From Bondarzewia mesenterica (Eukaryota > Basidiomycota > Agaricomycetes > Russulales > Bondarzewiaceae), in contig SGPL01000073.1 of the NCBI GenBank assembly GCA_004802705.1, positions 22,986-86,985 of the forward strand: a stretch of DNA of 64,000 nt, given 5' to 3'. Position numbers and translations under genes: made by a program. Below the pieces are notes generated by a model that saw nothing but the letters and a program-made list of their open reading frames with translations, made no database searches and was not told the DNA's origin. This document shows, in pieces, positions 47,910-58,582 of the stretch (the stretch's first letter is position 1; every line of letters starts with the position of its first letter).

Positions 47910-49100
47910 GCTCCATCCTCCTTCCCGTGCGACTTNNTTTANGAACCATCNTGATGTTCTTTCTTTTCTTGACATAGAGCTTTAAGAGATGTGTGCNTTC
48001 TCTGCTTACTTTTGNGATTACGCAACACCAACTTTGAACAAGACCNGTTCGTCTTCATTAGTTCTCATTGCAGCNGCCTCTNGATCGTGGCCGCACNGCN
48101 CCACCTGCTCAGTTACCGATTCAAGTCGGTCTATCCTACGGTTGCTTCGACATCAATTCAGCAGCCGATGAAGCTTTGGCAGCAGCTGGCAATTATGGAG
48201 GTCTGGACCCTTGATAGATGAGCAGACAATGCGCCACAGATATATTTTTTCAGCAAGGTCACGTTCCGCTCTGATTCGCGATTTCGTGCTCACGTATCCT
48301 GACNGAGGCCTTTGCATCTACAGCCTTCNCATTTGTGAGACGCGTTCTCAGACGGGGTTGAAAAGTGCAGGACATCAAATGGTGAGCACGTTCTCGGGGT
48401 GGATGATTGTGCTTTGGACGATCGTGATGGCTTTTGTGGTGAATGTGGGCTCAATTTTGGCAGCAGGGCAAAGCGGGTGCGGACGTGCATGGNNCGTCAA
48501 ATTTTTCTCATTGAGTTCCTATGTATTTAAACTTCCCTTCTTTCCCTCTCCCTCTTTCTCCATCTTCTCGCACTCTCTTCTTTGTTTCTTCATTTCGANG
48601 CCTGTTTCACCTGTGGATCNGGCCGTTTGTGCCGCNCGATGTACAACACATTACCTGCTATTTCTCTCTGACAATAACCTCTAAAAGGCCACAGGATATG
48701 GAACGAATTGGACGANGTGCAACGCACCNGTTACAGCATGCTGTCCAAAAAAAAGTCCGGGCAATTTTGAAGGACAACTATCCCCAGTGGCTGTCTCNGA
48801 CGCCGGCAAAGCTGATATTCGTGAGCTTGCCAAGGAAGCATGTAAGAAGCTCGGCATCAACGTCNTCCAGCACGATCTATGGGAGGAAATCCTTAAAACC
48901 TAATTCTTTCANGAAAATGATCCACCAGCAGTACGTTCTTCAACCGTGTCTCCCNTCGCCGTGGTCCTCCCTTNGCGTCTAGTCAAGCTTCGATCCAAAT
49001 CTGATGCTTTTTCAATGTTCAAAAGTGCTCAAACNNCAACGATCAGATTTGGTNNTCAAAATTTGCTTGAAAATGGCTCCTCTATTTGGAGAGCTCAACA
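47910..49100 (+). repeat. Direct repeat D, copy 1 (about 1.2 kb)
   Basis: Similar over its length to 51538-52720 in the same orientation; identical blocks include GCTTTGGCAGCAGCTGG and AGATGAGCAGACAATGC-type segments. It carries Ns and is more degenerate than copy 2. Shared coding-like piece: KADIRELAKEACKKLGI and LWEEILK. Confidence 0.8.
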
Positions 49101-49366
49101 AACAGGCACCGTATCCTANNTAAAATGACCGTTCAAAGACTACAATTTTTGTAGAAGCACTCTTCTCGTAAAAGGGCAGGAAAAGACGTAGCAATCACGA
49201 ATATGTGACATTTTTCGCAGTACAGCTGATGGAAATACACACCCGGGTGAGAACAACGGTAAGTAGTAGCTAAAAAGTACAACATATCCACTCTAAATCT
49301 GACACAATCCTGACGTCTACTGCCCTACGTCTTACAGGAGGTGAATTCAATTCAAGTCGTCATGCA
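49101..49366. other. Spacer
   Basis: Nothing recognised. Confidence 0.4.
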
Positions 49367-50577
49367 TCAGCGATAAACAGAACTCACCGCAACTTGTCGC
49401 TTCTCCTGTCCCTTGTACGTCGAGACAGTCTTCCTCGTTACCCATTGAGGATCACCGTTCGGGCAGAGATATAATATGCGATCACAGAGGAATGGGTGGA
49501 TGTCACCGACCTGAATGGGAGCCCAACACTCACTACTATCTCTGACCCACATTTGTGCATCCAAGTGACCATCGACTCTGTGAATGAATAAGTCACCGGT
49601 CTTGACTACCGAAGAGGGGTTTGGCTCCGAGAGATTGAAAATCCCTCTGGACTGAAACCAGATTAAATTCTGATCCAGACCCCAGATCTTGCATTGGTGG
49701 CAAATTACGGTGTCTCGAGTGATAGAAAGGGAAGGGGAAGAGGCGAGGACAGCTGGTGGAATTTGTCGCTCACCATCCCTGTATGAATTCGAAGTGCCTT
49801 GGTGTATATGATTGGAGGATGGGGAAGGCGACGGAAGGTTGGATGGTGAGTCCTGCCGCTCCGTATCAGTCGAAGGTTTGCATCCTGTCTGAAGAGGACG
49901 GTGTTCCCCGTCGTCGACGCAGATTGGAAACAGCTCTCGATGTATGGGAACAGCCTGAGATCCATGATCAGATGAATCTGACTATGAGAATTGGTCTCAC
50001 CTGCGAGAAAATGTCGAATTTCTTGACTCCACAGCAACGCTGTCGACTATCGAGTGGTACATACAATGGGATTAGAAGATGGTATACATGAATCACCTGA
50101 GGAGACGATGAGACACACAAGTTGCACTCTGAACAGGGACGACAGACTCACATCTTCTTCACCTCATAATCTTGGCCGGTAGGGCAATAGATATGGATGA
50201 CTTCGCAATCGTGTTGAAGCCCTGGCTTGCAGGTGGTGTGGCTGTCTCATACGAGCTCAAACGCGAGGCGAATGAGTTCGTCGAATGTCTGGAAGAAGAA
50301 CAGTAGCAAACGCCACAATTGAAGATAAAGCGTGCTGACTTTATTTCATTAGTTGGTGGCGCAGAACAAAGCCTGCTCCATGTCATCGATATCGGTCGAG
50401 AAGGTCTCCAATGAGTCCGTTCAAGTTCCTTGTAGTACTGGCCTGAGCAGAACGAACAATGTAAAGGACATAGCAGTGCTTGGTTGAGCGAAACATGTAC
50501 GACTCATGCCCCTTTGGGCCATGTGGCATCATTTGTTCTTTGTACAGCGGTCTCCAATTCCATTGTCTCGAATCCAT
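49367..50577 (-). pseudogene. Unidentified coding remnant
   Basis: Minus-strand frames with coding character: MDSRQWNWRPLYKEQMMPHG and HESYMFRSTKHC (50577-50480); LFFFQTFDELIRLAFELV, in-frame TGA (50249-50247), then DSHTTCKPGLQHDCEVIHIY and CPTGQDYEVKKM (about 50310-50155); ALRIHTG and related pieces near 49900-49780; ILYLCPNGDPQWVTRK and YKGQEKRQV (49480-49390). The TGA lies where CGA would keep the frame. I do not recognise the protein. It sits between the direct repeats D1 and D2. Confidence 0.35.
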
Positions 50578-50730
50578 TGTTCGAATCTGCTCCTGTGGAA
50601 TTCAAATGATGCAATTGCTCCATGCGTAGGCCTGGAGGAGACCTTTCTGTATTCGATGAATATGGAATTTGGGGCTGGAGGGCATGGAGGAAAGCGGCGG
50701 CTTATTGTAACGCGTAATGGGGCTACTTAG

Positions 50731-51290
50731 AGTAATTGCTTACTAAGCTGTACGAATCGGCTGTAGTCTCCAGTAGTCTACCACAGTAGCGGATTGGGGT
50801 CGATTTGTATCGATTGCCCGTTCAAACTGATTTGACGCGCGGCTGGAAGTCTTCATTTCCTACCACGTTCGCTAGACAATTCTTGACGAGAGAACTTGGG
50901 GGTGTGGGGGAAGGGAATGTTGGTGAGCTTTCAATCCCCTCTGGCTCTGGATCCTAGGACGGGAAACCACGATACTTACTGATGCAAACCACACAACCTG
51001 TTTTATCACTGTCATGAGTTTGCACTTCCGTTGCACTCACGACAACCTCGTTCTCGTCCTCGACGACGTTGTTTTTAGAAGAGAAAATGGGGCCGGGAGG
51101 CGAGGGATGAAGCAACACAGTGTCAGAGAATGGAAGTCTCGATGGTCGGTCAGTGACTTTATTCATCCTTTGTGCTGCTCAACTCGTTCCAGAGCTTTAG
51201 ATGTATTCGATTGTCAACTCAATCATCTACAATCGCCCCCCTCTTCCCCCTCATCGCGTCTTCTCGCATCCCCATGAACTTCGCCTCATT
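50731..51290 (+). repeat. Dispersed repeat, copy C (partial, 0.56 kb)
   Basis: Direct match to 25204-25771 of copy A, without Ns. Similarity starts at TTAGAGTAATTGCTTACTAA and ends abruptly at TTCGCCTCAT, where C2H2 zinc-finger sequence begins. Confidence 0.9.
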
Positions 51291-51530
51291 TGTGGGCGGC
51301 GTTTCAGAGTTGTCTCCAATCTCAATCGTCATCCGGAGATGCGTTCTACGACCTATTCACGGCGGTCCGGGTGCAGCTGCAGCTTCAGCTGCTGCCATCC
51401 TCGCAACTCCCGTGTCCCGCCAACTGAGGGACAGAAGAAGGATTTAAAGAAAACTTCAAAACTTGCTATGGAGAAGGGACCGGTGCCTGCCCCCGTCGCG
51501 GGCAGCTGCAATGAGACTAGGGTACGTTTT
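51291..51530 (+). pseudogene. Fragment of a C2H2 zinc-finger protein
   Basis: CGRRFRVVSNLNRH (51293-51334) is the second half of a basidiomycete C2H2 finger. The continuation RRCVLRPIHGGPGAAAASAAA is in another frame, so the finger is broken directly after its first His. The first Cys pair is missing because repeat copy C joins here. Only a DNA-binding fragment remains. Confidence 0.65.
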
Positions 51531-51537
51531 CCCCCCG

Positions 51538-52720
51538 ATATGCTCCATCCTTCTTTCCGCGCGTCTTGGTTTATGAACCATCGTGATGTTCTTTCTCTTC
51601 TTGACACAGAGTTTTAAGAGATGTGAGTTTTTTTTTCTGCTTACTTTCGTGATTACATAACACCAACTTTGAAGGTTGTGGGCACTGTGCCACCTGCTCA
51701 GTTATCAATTCAAGTCGTCTATCCTACCGTCGCTTCGACATCAATTAAGCCACCGATGAGGCTTTGGCAGCAGCTGGCCCTTGACGGATGAGCAGACAAT
51801 GCATATCTTAAGGTCACGTTCTGTTATGCCAATGTCACGCGCGGCAGCCTCTGATTTTCGATTTCGTGCTCGTGTATCCTCACGGAGGCCTTCACATCTA
51901 CAGCTTTCACACTTGTAAGACACGTTCTTAGACGATACTGAAATGTGCGGGACGTTAAATGGTGGGCATGTATCTATTTTCCGGTGGTGGTTGATTGTAC
52001 TTGTGGCATGCAATCGTGGTGGCTCTTGTGGTGAATTCGGCTCAATTTTAGCAGCAGAGCAAAGCGGGAATGGATGTGCATGGTATGTCAAATTTCTCCA
52101 TTGTCCTCCGGTGTATTTAAACTCATGTTCTGTCCTTCATCCTCGTTCTTCATCTTCTCACACTTTCTGCTTCGCTTTTTCATTCTGACACCTGTTTCAC
52201 CTATGGATCCTGCCGTTTATGCCTCAAGATGTACAGCACCATATGTTTTATTTCTCTGTGACCACAAGCTCGCTCCTAAAAAGGGGCACAAGCTTTGGAA
52301 GAGATTGGATGATGGGCAACGCGCCCATTATGGAATACTGTCCAACCGGATCAGGGCATTCTTAAAGGATACATGTCCACAACTGGCTTCTAATGTCACT
52401 CCTTCAGCTTCTCTGGCCCTCGATGTTGACAAAGCTGACATTCGAGAGCGTGCAAGGGAAGCATGTGAGAGGTTTGGCATGACGGTTGTCCAGCCCAGGC
52501 TTTGGGAAGAAATCCTAGAAGCCCAATTTTTCCAGGAAAATGATCCATCAGTACGTTCTCTCTTCAATCACGTTCCCTGTCGCTATGCTTCTCACCTCGC
52601 ATCTAGTCAGGCTTCGATCTAAGCCATCTGAATTTTCAATATTCAGAAATGCTCAAACCGCAGCGATCCGAGTTGGTCATAAACAATTGTTTGCGAACGC
52701 CGCCTTTATTTGGGGAACTT
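51538..52720 (+). repeat. Direct repeat D, copy 2 (about 1.2 kb) with ORF
   Basis: About 90% like copy 1 where I aligned it (for example 51690-51775 against 48100-48190). It contains a frame with MDPAVYASRCTAPYVLFLCD and HKLWKRLDDGQRAHYGILSN, then ALDVDKADIRERAREACERF and QPRLWEEILEAQFFQEND (52202-52548), followed by a GTACGT donor and FSIFRNAQTAAIRVG. Unknown family; the helical C-terminal part is shared with copy 1. Confidence 0.75.
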
Positions 52721-53769
52721 AACAAAACGTGATCTCAGCGAAACAAGTTTTTGGACAAACCCGTCGCAATCAGGAATAAGCATCTGGATTTGTCTCGCTC
52801 ACGTTGGAAATCATGGAAGCTGACGTTGCTTGCACGTCCGTTGGGATTTTGATCTGTGTTTACTGTTATTAGTTAAACTCTTATGTTTCACGGATGGGAT
52901 GCATGCCACATGCATGCACACTAGTAATGTATCATTGCTTCGCGTCCCATATAACTTCAAATGAGAGTATTTGCAAGAGGGAAAGCTTCAACGAAGGCTG
53001 CAAGCTGCAACCAATTGGGCTCTGAATGTAAGTTGCATTGTTCACAGACACTTCCTCGAACGAGCCGCGACGCGTCGATGCGTCAATATTAACTGATCAC
53101 GTGAATATTTGAGGAAATTGGATTATGATCAATGTGACCTGGCGCCGGTGGCCTAACGAGTCACTCACTTGTTACATGGTGGCTTCAAGGGTGTGTCTTT
53201 TGATCGAAACGCCCATTGCTCCGCTTTTCTGTGAATGGTTTGTAATTCGTCCTCTTTTTGCTGTCTCTTGGATCTTGACAAATAACCATGGTGCCCACAG
53301 TGCCACAGCATGATCTGTGGTTTTCCACGCTCATGCCTTCCACACTCTCTCGCCAAGGAGGTTTCCCACTGCCTTGCTCGGTGGAAGTCTATTTGGAATA
53401 GTGAGATCTTCCTTTTGAATTTGTACATCCTACTGAATGAATGTGGCGCGATTCTCTTATGGCACTTTTGGCAGACATTGATCATGGATGAGTGGCTCGA
53501 ACATAGGTACCTTGGACAGACTTTATATACAGTACGTCGACATATTTGATTCACGGCAAACGATAACCCTGGAATAGCTATATTTTTCCGTTGACTGGCA
53601 TGCTCATCCGATCGGCATATTGCAAATGATGAAGCACCTTCGTCACAAGGGTTATATGTTGCACGACTATTGAATAGATTCGGCATTTGTCTTTTCAGTG
53701 GTACTGGCGGATGTGGCGGTGACAGCGAAAAATTCACCGCGGATGCGGCCAAAAGCCCACGGAAATAAC
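52721..53769. other. No gene supported
   Basis: A 240-codon minus-strand frame (53887-53165) covers most of it but is antisense to POM152 exon sequence at its start and lacks family similarity. No other signal. Confidence 0.4.
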
Positions 53770-54780
53770 TATCGCGCCTTGTCCATGTGCGCAGTTTATC
53801 GACGGCGACGCGATCACTCGCGAGGATAATGTGCGCTGTGCGGCGCCAGAGGTCGGAGGTATCGGGGGAGAGGACAGGGATTTCCAATTGAGTCTCAATG
53901 TCTATGGTGTCTCTCCTGTGAGCTTCAAGTGGTTCAAAGATATCAATGGCAAGCGAGAATATTTAACAGGCAGTACGTACCAACACCACCCGAACACTAC
54001 ATGTCCTGCGTCGGCCGACTGTCTCGTTCAAGGGTTGCGGTCCTGGCAACCCTGCCTCCTTGCGTATAAGTTCTGAAGTTTCGTTGACCATCTTCGCCAA
54101 TGAGGTCGACCCCCTGTATAGCCCATGGGATGTCACAATCGAATATCAGCCTTCTCTTGGTTTGGACGAGAACGGAAAGAGCACGAACAAGTGTTTCAGG
54201 CCTTGGAAGAAGACACTGACAATACAGGAAGGCAAACGGGACCTTGCTGTGAAGACGAACACACCGGGCGAGTATACAGTTGTTGATGTCAAGGGCAAGT
54301 ACTGTGAGGGCGATGTGCTAAGTCCTGAGATGTGCAAGGTAGTTGGGCTGCCTCGCCCTACTGCCGAGATCGAATGGCGGCGTATACACGAGTGTTACGA
54401 TTTCTTTTGTCTAGTTTTGCTTATCTGGCTGACTTTGCCCTGCAGTTTTGGAGACACTGGTGTTTCCGCGTCTCTTGTCCTCCACGGTACGCCATCCTTC
54501 CAGATCGGCTATCGAATGCAATGCGACAAGGAATATCACGCGAGAGCGCCCAACATTCTCCCTCCAACCTCCGCGTAAAGGGATTTACACATTCACCCAT
54601 ATCAGCGACGCCAACTACCAGAAAGTTGAGCTAAAGTACCAAGTATTGATCAAATAGTCCACCCGCTGGCAACAGCCAGCTTCGTGCACTGATCCACCTG
54701 GTCGGGACAAGCAGACAATCAACAGCGGTTCAGGGGATATGGTTGACGTCAATGTCGACTTGCGGGTACGTTCTAATAAC
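53770..54780 (+). pseudogene. Fragment of nucleoporin POM152, central Ig-like repeats
   Basis: Clear POM152 segments on the plus strand: GGEDRDFQLSLNVYGVSPVS and FKWFKDINGKREYL (53870-53968); VLRRPTVSFKGCGPGNPASL and RISSEVSLTIFANEVDPLYS (about 54003-54120); PWKKTLTIQEGKRDLAV; TNTPGEYTVVDVKGKYCEGD; LSPEMCKVV; AEIEWRRIHE joined to GDTGVSASLVLHGTPSFQIG; YTFTHISDANYQKVEL; GDMVDVNVDLR. POM152 is the membrane-ring nucleoporin; these are its lumenal Ig-like repeats. About 60 residues are missing between KREYLTG and VLRRP, and several frame changes occur. No N-terminal membrane part or C-terminus was found. Confidence 0.85.
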
Positions 54781-55191
54781 TGAGACATATCCTTCTTTCA
54801 CTTTCATACAAGTTGATCATGTGTCCTTGGATCGTTGTCGATGGATAGGGGGGCTCGGAGGCATTTTCAAAATCTCGTTCCCCCACTCGCAGTTCGCTCT
54901 ATCTCGCAAACCGCCACCATATGCTCAGTTCGAGGCCAATTGCGTTAAAGGCTGAAGGCGCTATTCAGTGCGGCGCCTCGAAAACTCCCGGAAGGGCTCT
55001 GCTCAAGGGAAGGATGCTCTGCAGGAGAATGCAATCTATCATATCGCGAGGACCGTAAATGTCAAAGCTAGCAAGTCGTCTTTTCAAACGCCTCTAAAGG
55101 ACAAGAGTCTCAGTAAGGAACCACCTCTTTTTTTTATATCTCGAATGACTTTTAAAGGCTGCAATTACAGAGCCGCAGAAAATATTCAAGG
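54781..55191. other. Degenerate continuation, no clear gene
   Basis: Could be further decayed POM152 sequence (GSEAFSKS-like segment near 54855), not resolvable by eye. Confidence 0.35.
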
Positions 55192-55826
55192 ATGGCTCAC
55201 AAACTACGAAAGTACCAACCAAGATCCACTCGCGCCCACTTGTCGACAACACGCCCTTCCCAAATCGTCAGCAGAATTTTGTCGATTACTCCGGCTCCGT
55301 CGTTGGGGAAGCTTGCCCAACTTGTGACGCTGGACCCTCACATCACCGTGCCCGATTTCGGAGTAACACCAGATGCGTTACTTTGACCGTCCTCAAAGCG
55401 GAAGAGCGTACACGGACGGAAAATTTCTCATCAAAGATTTGAGACCCCTGTTACAAATGGAAATCACTGGGACGTGAGTGACATCCAAATCGATGTGCCG
55501 GCGGTTCAAGAGGTGCAAGAGGCAGAAGTGGAAGATTACGACGAGATCGAATATATGCCATACTGCCATCGGTATGTCAATATTTGGTTTCTCTTTGAGA
55601 CGTACTGACTTGATCAAGACCCTTCTTACGAGCCTGCGTTCGAGATGCCGGACTACAAAATTGCAGGGGCGAATTTGCCAAAACAGACATACAAGCATTA
55701 CTACGACGACACCGCAGATCTTCATTATGCCTGGGAAAGAGAACATATGGGAGAGGGTGTGCTGGAGACAAGCGGCTTTGTTGCATCTCCGTTCAAATGG
55801 AAAAAAACTTGACCTCCCGGAGCTCG
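55192..55826 (+). pseudogene. Decayed conserved acidic protein (unidentified basidiomycete family)
   Basis: Starts MAHKLRKYQPRSTRAHLSTT with PSQIVSRIL...TPAPSLGKLAQLVTL, then PDFGVTPDALL and TGA at 55384-55386. The same frame continues PSSKRKSVHGRKISHQRFET, NGNHWDVSDIQIDVPAVQEV and EDYDEIEYMP, so the TGA replaces one codon (CGA fits: ALL-R-PSS). After an intron come SYEPAFEMPDYK and YYDDTADLHYAWERE, then PFKWKK, where a run of seven A (55801-55807) shifts the frame; with six A it would read FKWKKLDLPEL. The composition resembles securin-like proteins, but I cannot confirm this. It is preserved over most of its length, so decay is recent. Confidence 0.55.
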
Positions 55827-57032
55827 GTAAGCACCCCATCAGCTCTCCCGCGTACATCATCTTATAGCTCGACAGAGGATGATGATCCGTTTGCGTTACC
55901 GGCCTCCTCTTCATCATCCAAAACTTCCATAAATCCCTCTTCCCGAAACTCTGGACCTTCCACATCGAAGCAACCTACCAAACTCACAGCAGCATCGTCA
56001 CCTCGACACCAACCCACATTCTCAATTCGACAACCCATTCACACCGCCGCATCTAAACTATCATCATCAGGTGTCAATACTGGAGCGACAACGTCACGTA
56101 TAACTGCTCTCATCAGAGTCGCGACTCGGTTGCTGGCGGGCAGGAAGGAAGGCTTTCTAGTTAGGTCAAGACGGACACAAGCGCCCAGATAGCATTCGAA
56201 GCGTTCTAAGCGTGACAACCTTCTCTCAACATCCATATTTCTAAGTTCATCACGGCCGGAGCACAGCGTCGCATGGTGCGTGCATGTGTGTTAGACCCAC
56301 TCGCTTGCGACAATGGACCGTGAATGAGCGCCTTAAAAAGATTTTCTTCACTTCTCTGCCACAAAACTTCGACGATCCAGGGCTCGGCAGACCCCGCATT
56401 CCTTTCCCGGGCGTCTGCTACCCCTTTTCTCCGATGCTTGGTACCATGGTGCTCAAGCCTCAGGCCCGAGGCTGTGCCGTGCCCGTTGAGGCACTGTCGA
56501 CGCGAGGCGATTTGCACAGCACAACTGGTACCCGGTGATTTCTGGGTTGTTTCTCGCGGTTAGTGTGCTTCTTCCATGTTATACTATGCAATTAGCTCAC
56601 TTTATGAGATCGGCATTGGCGCCGTCGACCCTTGCTTTCTTCTTGCTCCCAAAGCAAAGTCCCGTCAGTTTGCGAACAGAGCTGTCTATATCGGGTATAT
56701 CGCACCTCGAGGTGGGCTATCCGCCTTTCCAACTCTCCACTCTTGCTTTGTCCTGACAACGTTAGGCATGGACCAGCAGGTGTCTCATCATGCCAGGTTT
56801 GTTAATATTCCTGCCGTACCACCATCGGATCGAAGACATTGTCCTTCTTCTAGCTGTTGTAGGGAATGGGCGCTTGAACGTAATGGATAGATGACTCGTT
56901 TCTTTTTTCTTGTCGTGGAGTGATTCCTATCTGGGTCACCAACGATGGCGATGCACTCGAACACGAAAGACAATAGCTGCCGATAAATTAAGAACAAATG
57001 CAATTGGACTGTAAGAAATATACAAGAAAATA
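55827..57032. other. Serine-rich remnant and non-coding sequence
   Basis: A plus-strand Ser/Thr-rich frame (STEDDDPFALPASSSSSKTS, 55869-56080) may be the tail of the preceding gene in another frame. Frames at 56284-56538 and 56576-56890 match nothing I know. Confidence 0.35.
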
Positions 57033-58299
57033 TCAACGCCGCTCTGACCGCCCCCTCTTCAACGGACGCTTGTCCAAGTCTGATTCATCAGTGCGTTCCG
57101 AGTCATCAGCTGACAATTCCTCCCGGTGGATTGTAAAGTCCGCAGGACAGTTACGTCCAATCCAAGAGAGATAGATATTCTCCACCCTTTTCAACGCACG
57201 CACCACCTCTGTTTCATCCGTCCCTGCAAACCCACCCTCATTCCATGCCGCGATCGCTTCGTCTCGGCTGTCCTTCAAAACCTCAATTTTACCCCCCGTC
57301 CTGCGAGTTCTTTACCGCTCTGGTACAAGACAAAATGTGGCAGAACATGGGAGCGGAGGACGGGGAGAGTTTTGAACGGGTAACGATGCAGAACTTCATC
57401 GGCAAGAAACCGGGCTGAGAGTGTCGGAGAGGAATTTGGGGCACGATACGCACGATTTATACCGGCCATTCCATCCAGCGGAACAAGTCGGTATTCAAAA
57501 GTAGTTTCGCCCTTGTATACCTATCCAAAAAAAATGGATCAGTGGCACGTACATAAATCCAAGATATCACCTACGTCCGTTATAATCGGCAGTGGCTGGT
57601 CTGAAGGATGAGGCAAGGAAGGAAACTCGCGATGATAAAATTGATCGACAACATCGCCGGACGGTAGCAGAATAAAGCTCCCCCTGTCTAGTAAAATATG
57701 GAAGTCGACCTTGACTGTTTTCCTCGGTCAGATAGAGCTGCTGAACAGATTGAACATTGGGACGTACGTTTAATGATGTTGGTTGGTTCGTCAACATTCA
57801 AAGTGAAGTAGCGCATCCCCCAAGCCCACTCCAAGCTCGTCAACTATGAAAAACATCAATGACGCCAGAGGTAGAAATATTCGTGAGTACTTACCATTGT
57901 GTGGTCGCTGCGAGCGCATTGCGGAAGAAGATGGCAGTATTGCACTGCAGTATCGAAATTATTATGTTGTGTAAGGACGCATAGTCCTTTGTTTGGATCC
58001 AGTGTGTCTACGAGTTGCTTTGCATATTGACCAGCGGTGGGAGGGTCGGATGATACCTTTCGGGAGGTAAAGAAGAAAGGATAGTCTGCAGTCCGGGCCT
58101 TCTTGACCACGAAATCCGATTCCTCTTGGCTGGAAGATTCACGTTCAGATGAATCAGAATCAGTCGTAGAACTTTTGGCCAATGCGGATTGAGAAGGTAG
58201 GTCGGCGGATGATGTGGCGTTGTCCTCACGGAGTCGATTTGGCCGAGTCGTGGTCGAGTACGACGGGAAAGTCGATAGCGAGCGGGTACGACGAGACAT
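57033..58299 (-). CDS. HNH-nuclease-like protein (tandem copy 1)
   Basis: Starts MSRRTRSLSTFPSYSTTTRP at 58299 with a disordered serine-rich region. The HNH-like core follows across three exons: GLCVLTQHNNFDTAVQYCHL with LP, then LEWAWGMRYFTLNVDEPTNI, then VDFHILLDRGSFILLPSGD. The pattern Cys-x-H, N and D-F-H matches the H-N-H layout of nuclease-like proteins common in Agaricomycetes. The C-terminal part has YKGETTFEYRLVPLDGMAGI, PFKTLPVLRSHVLPHFVLYQ, VENIYLSWIGRNCP and a basic tail KRPLKRGRSERR-stop. Introns sit at the same places as in copy 2 (58583-59897). No breaks were noticed. Nuclease activity is inference from motif layout; these fungal proteins are uncharacterised. Confidence 0.65.
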
Positions 58300-58582
58300 C
58301 GTTGGTAAGTCTGAGATGAATGCAAGAGAGCTTAAAAGCCAAAGAGGCCAACAGTTGATGCCGCTGAGCTGCATGCAACACGCAAACAACCATAACTGTG
58401 GAACAAAAGAGTCCTTACCTTCGGTAGACTCGAGGACGAATTGCAAGGTGACACGAGTGATCGATGAGGTTGTAAGATGGCCGATTATTGTCAGACAAAG
58501 GAGAAGCTATGTTTCTGGAAGTAGTTACATGGGCGCGGGAAGAATCAGCACATATCGCTCGGTCGTAAACTCACTCTCCCTC

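Noticed and set aside
47910..52720. D1/D2 as LTRs of a retrotransposon
   Set aside because: No reverse transcriptase, integrase or gag-like frame lies between them, and the repeats themselves contain a protein-like ORF; kept only as direct repeats.
53165..53887. 240-codon minus-strand ORF
   Set aside because: Its upstream end is antisense to the POM152 fragment, it has no family resemblance, and the sense strand explains that part.
55393..55965. 190-codon minus-strand ORF
   Set aside because: Antisense to the conserved acidic gene (DVSDIQIDVPAV, SYEPAFEMPDYK), which is clearly on the plus strand.
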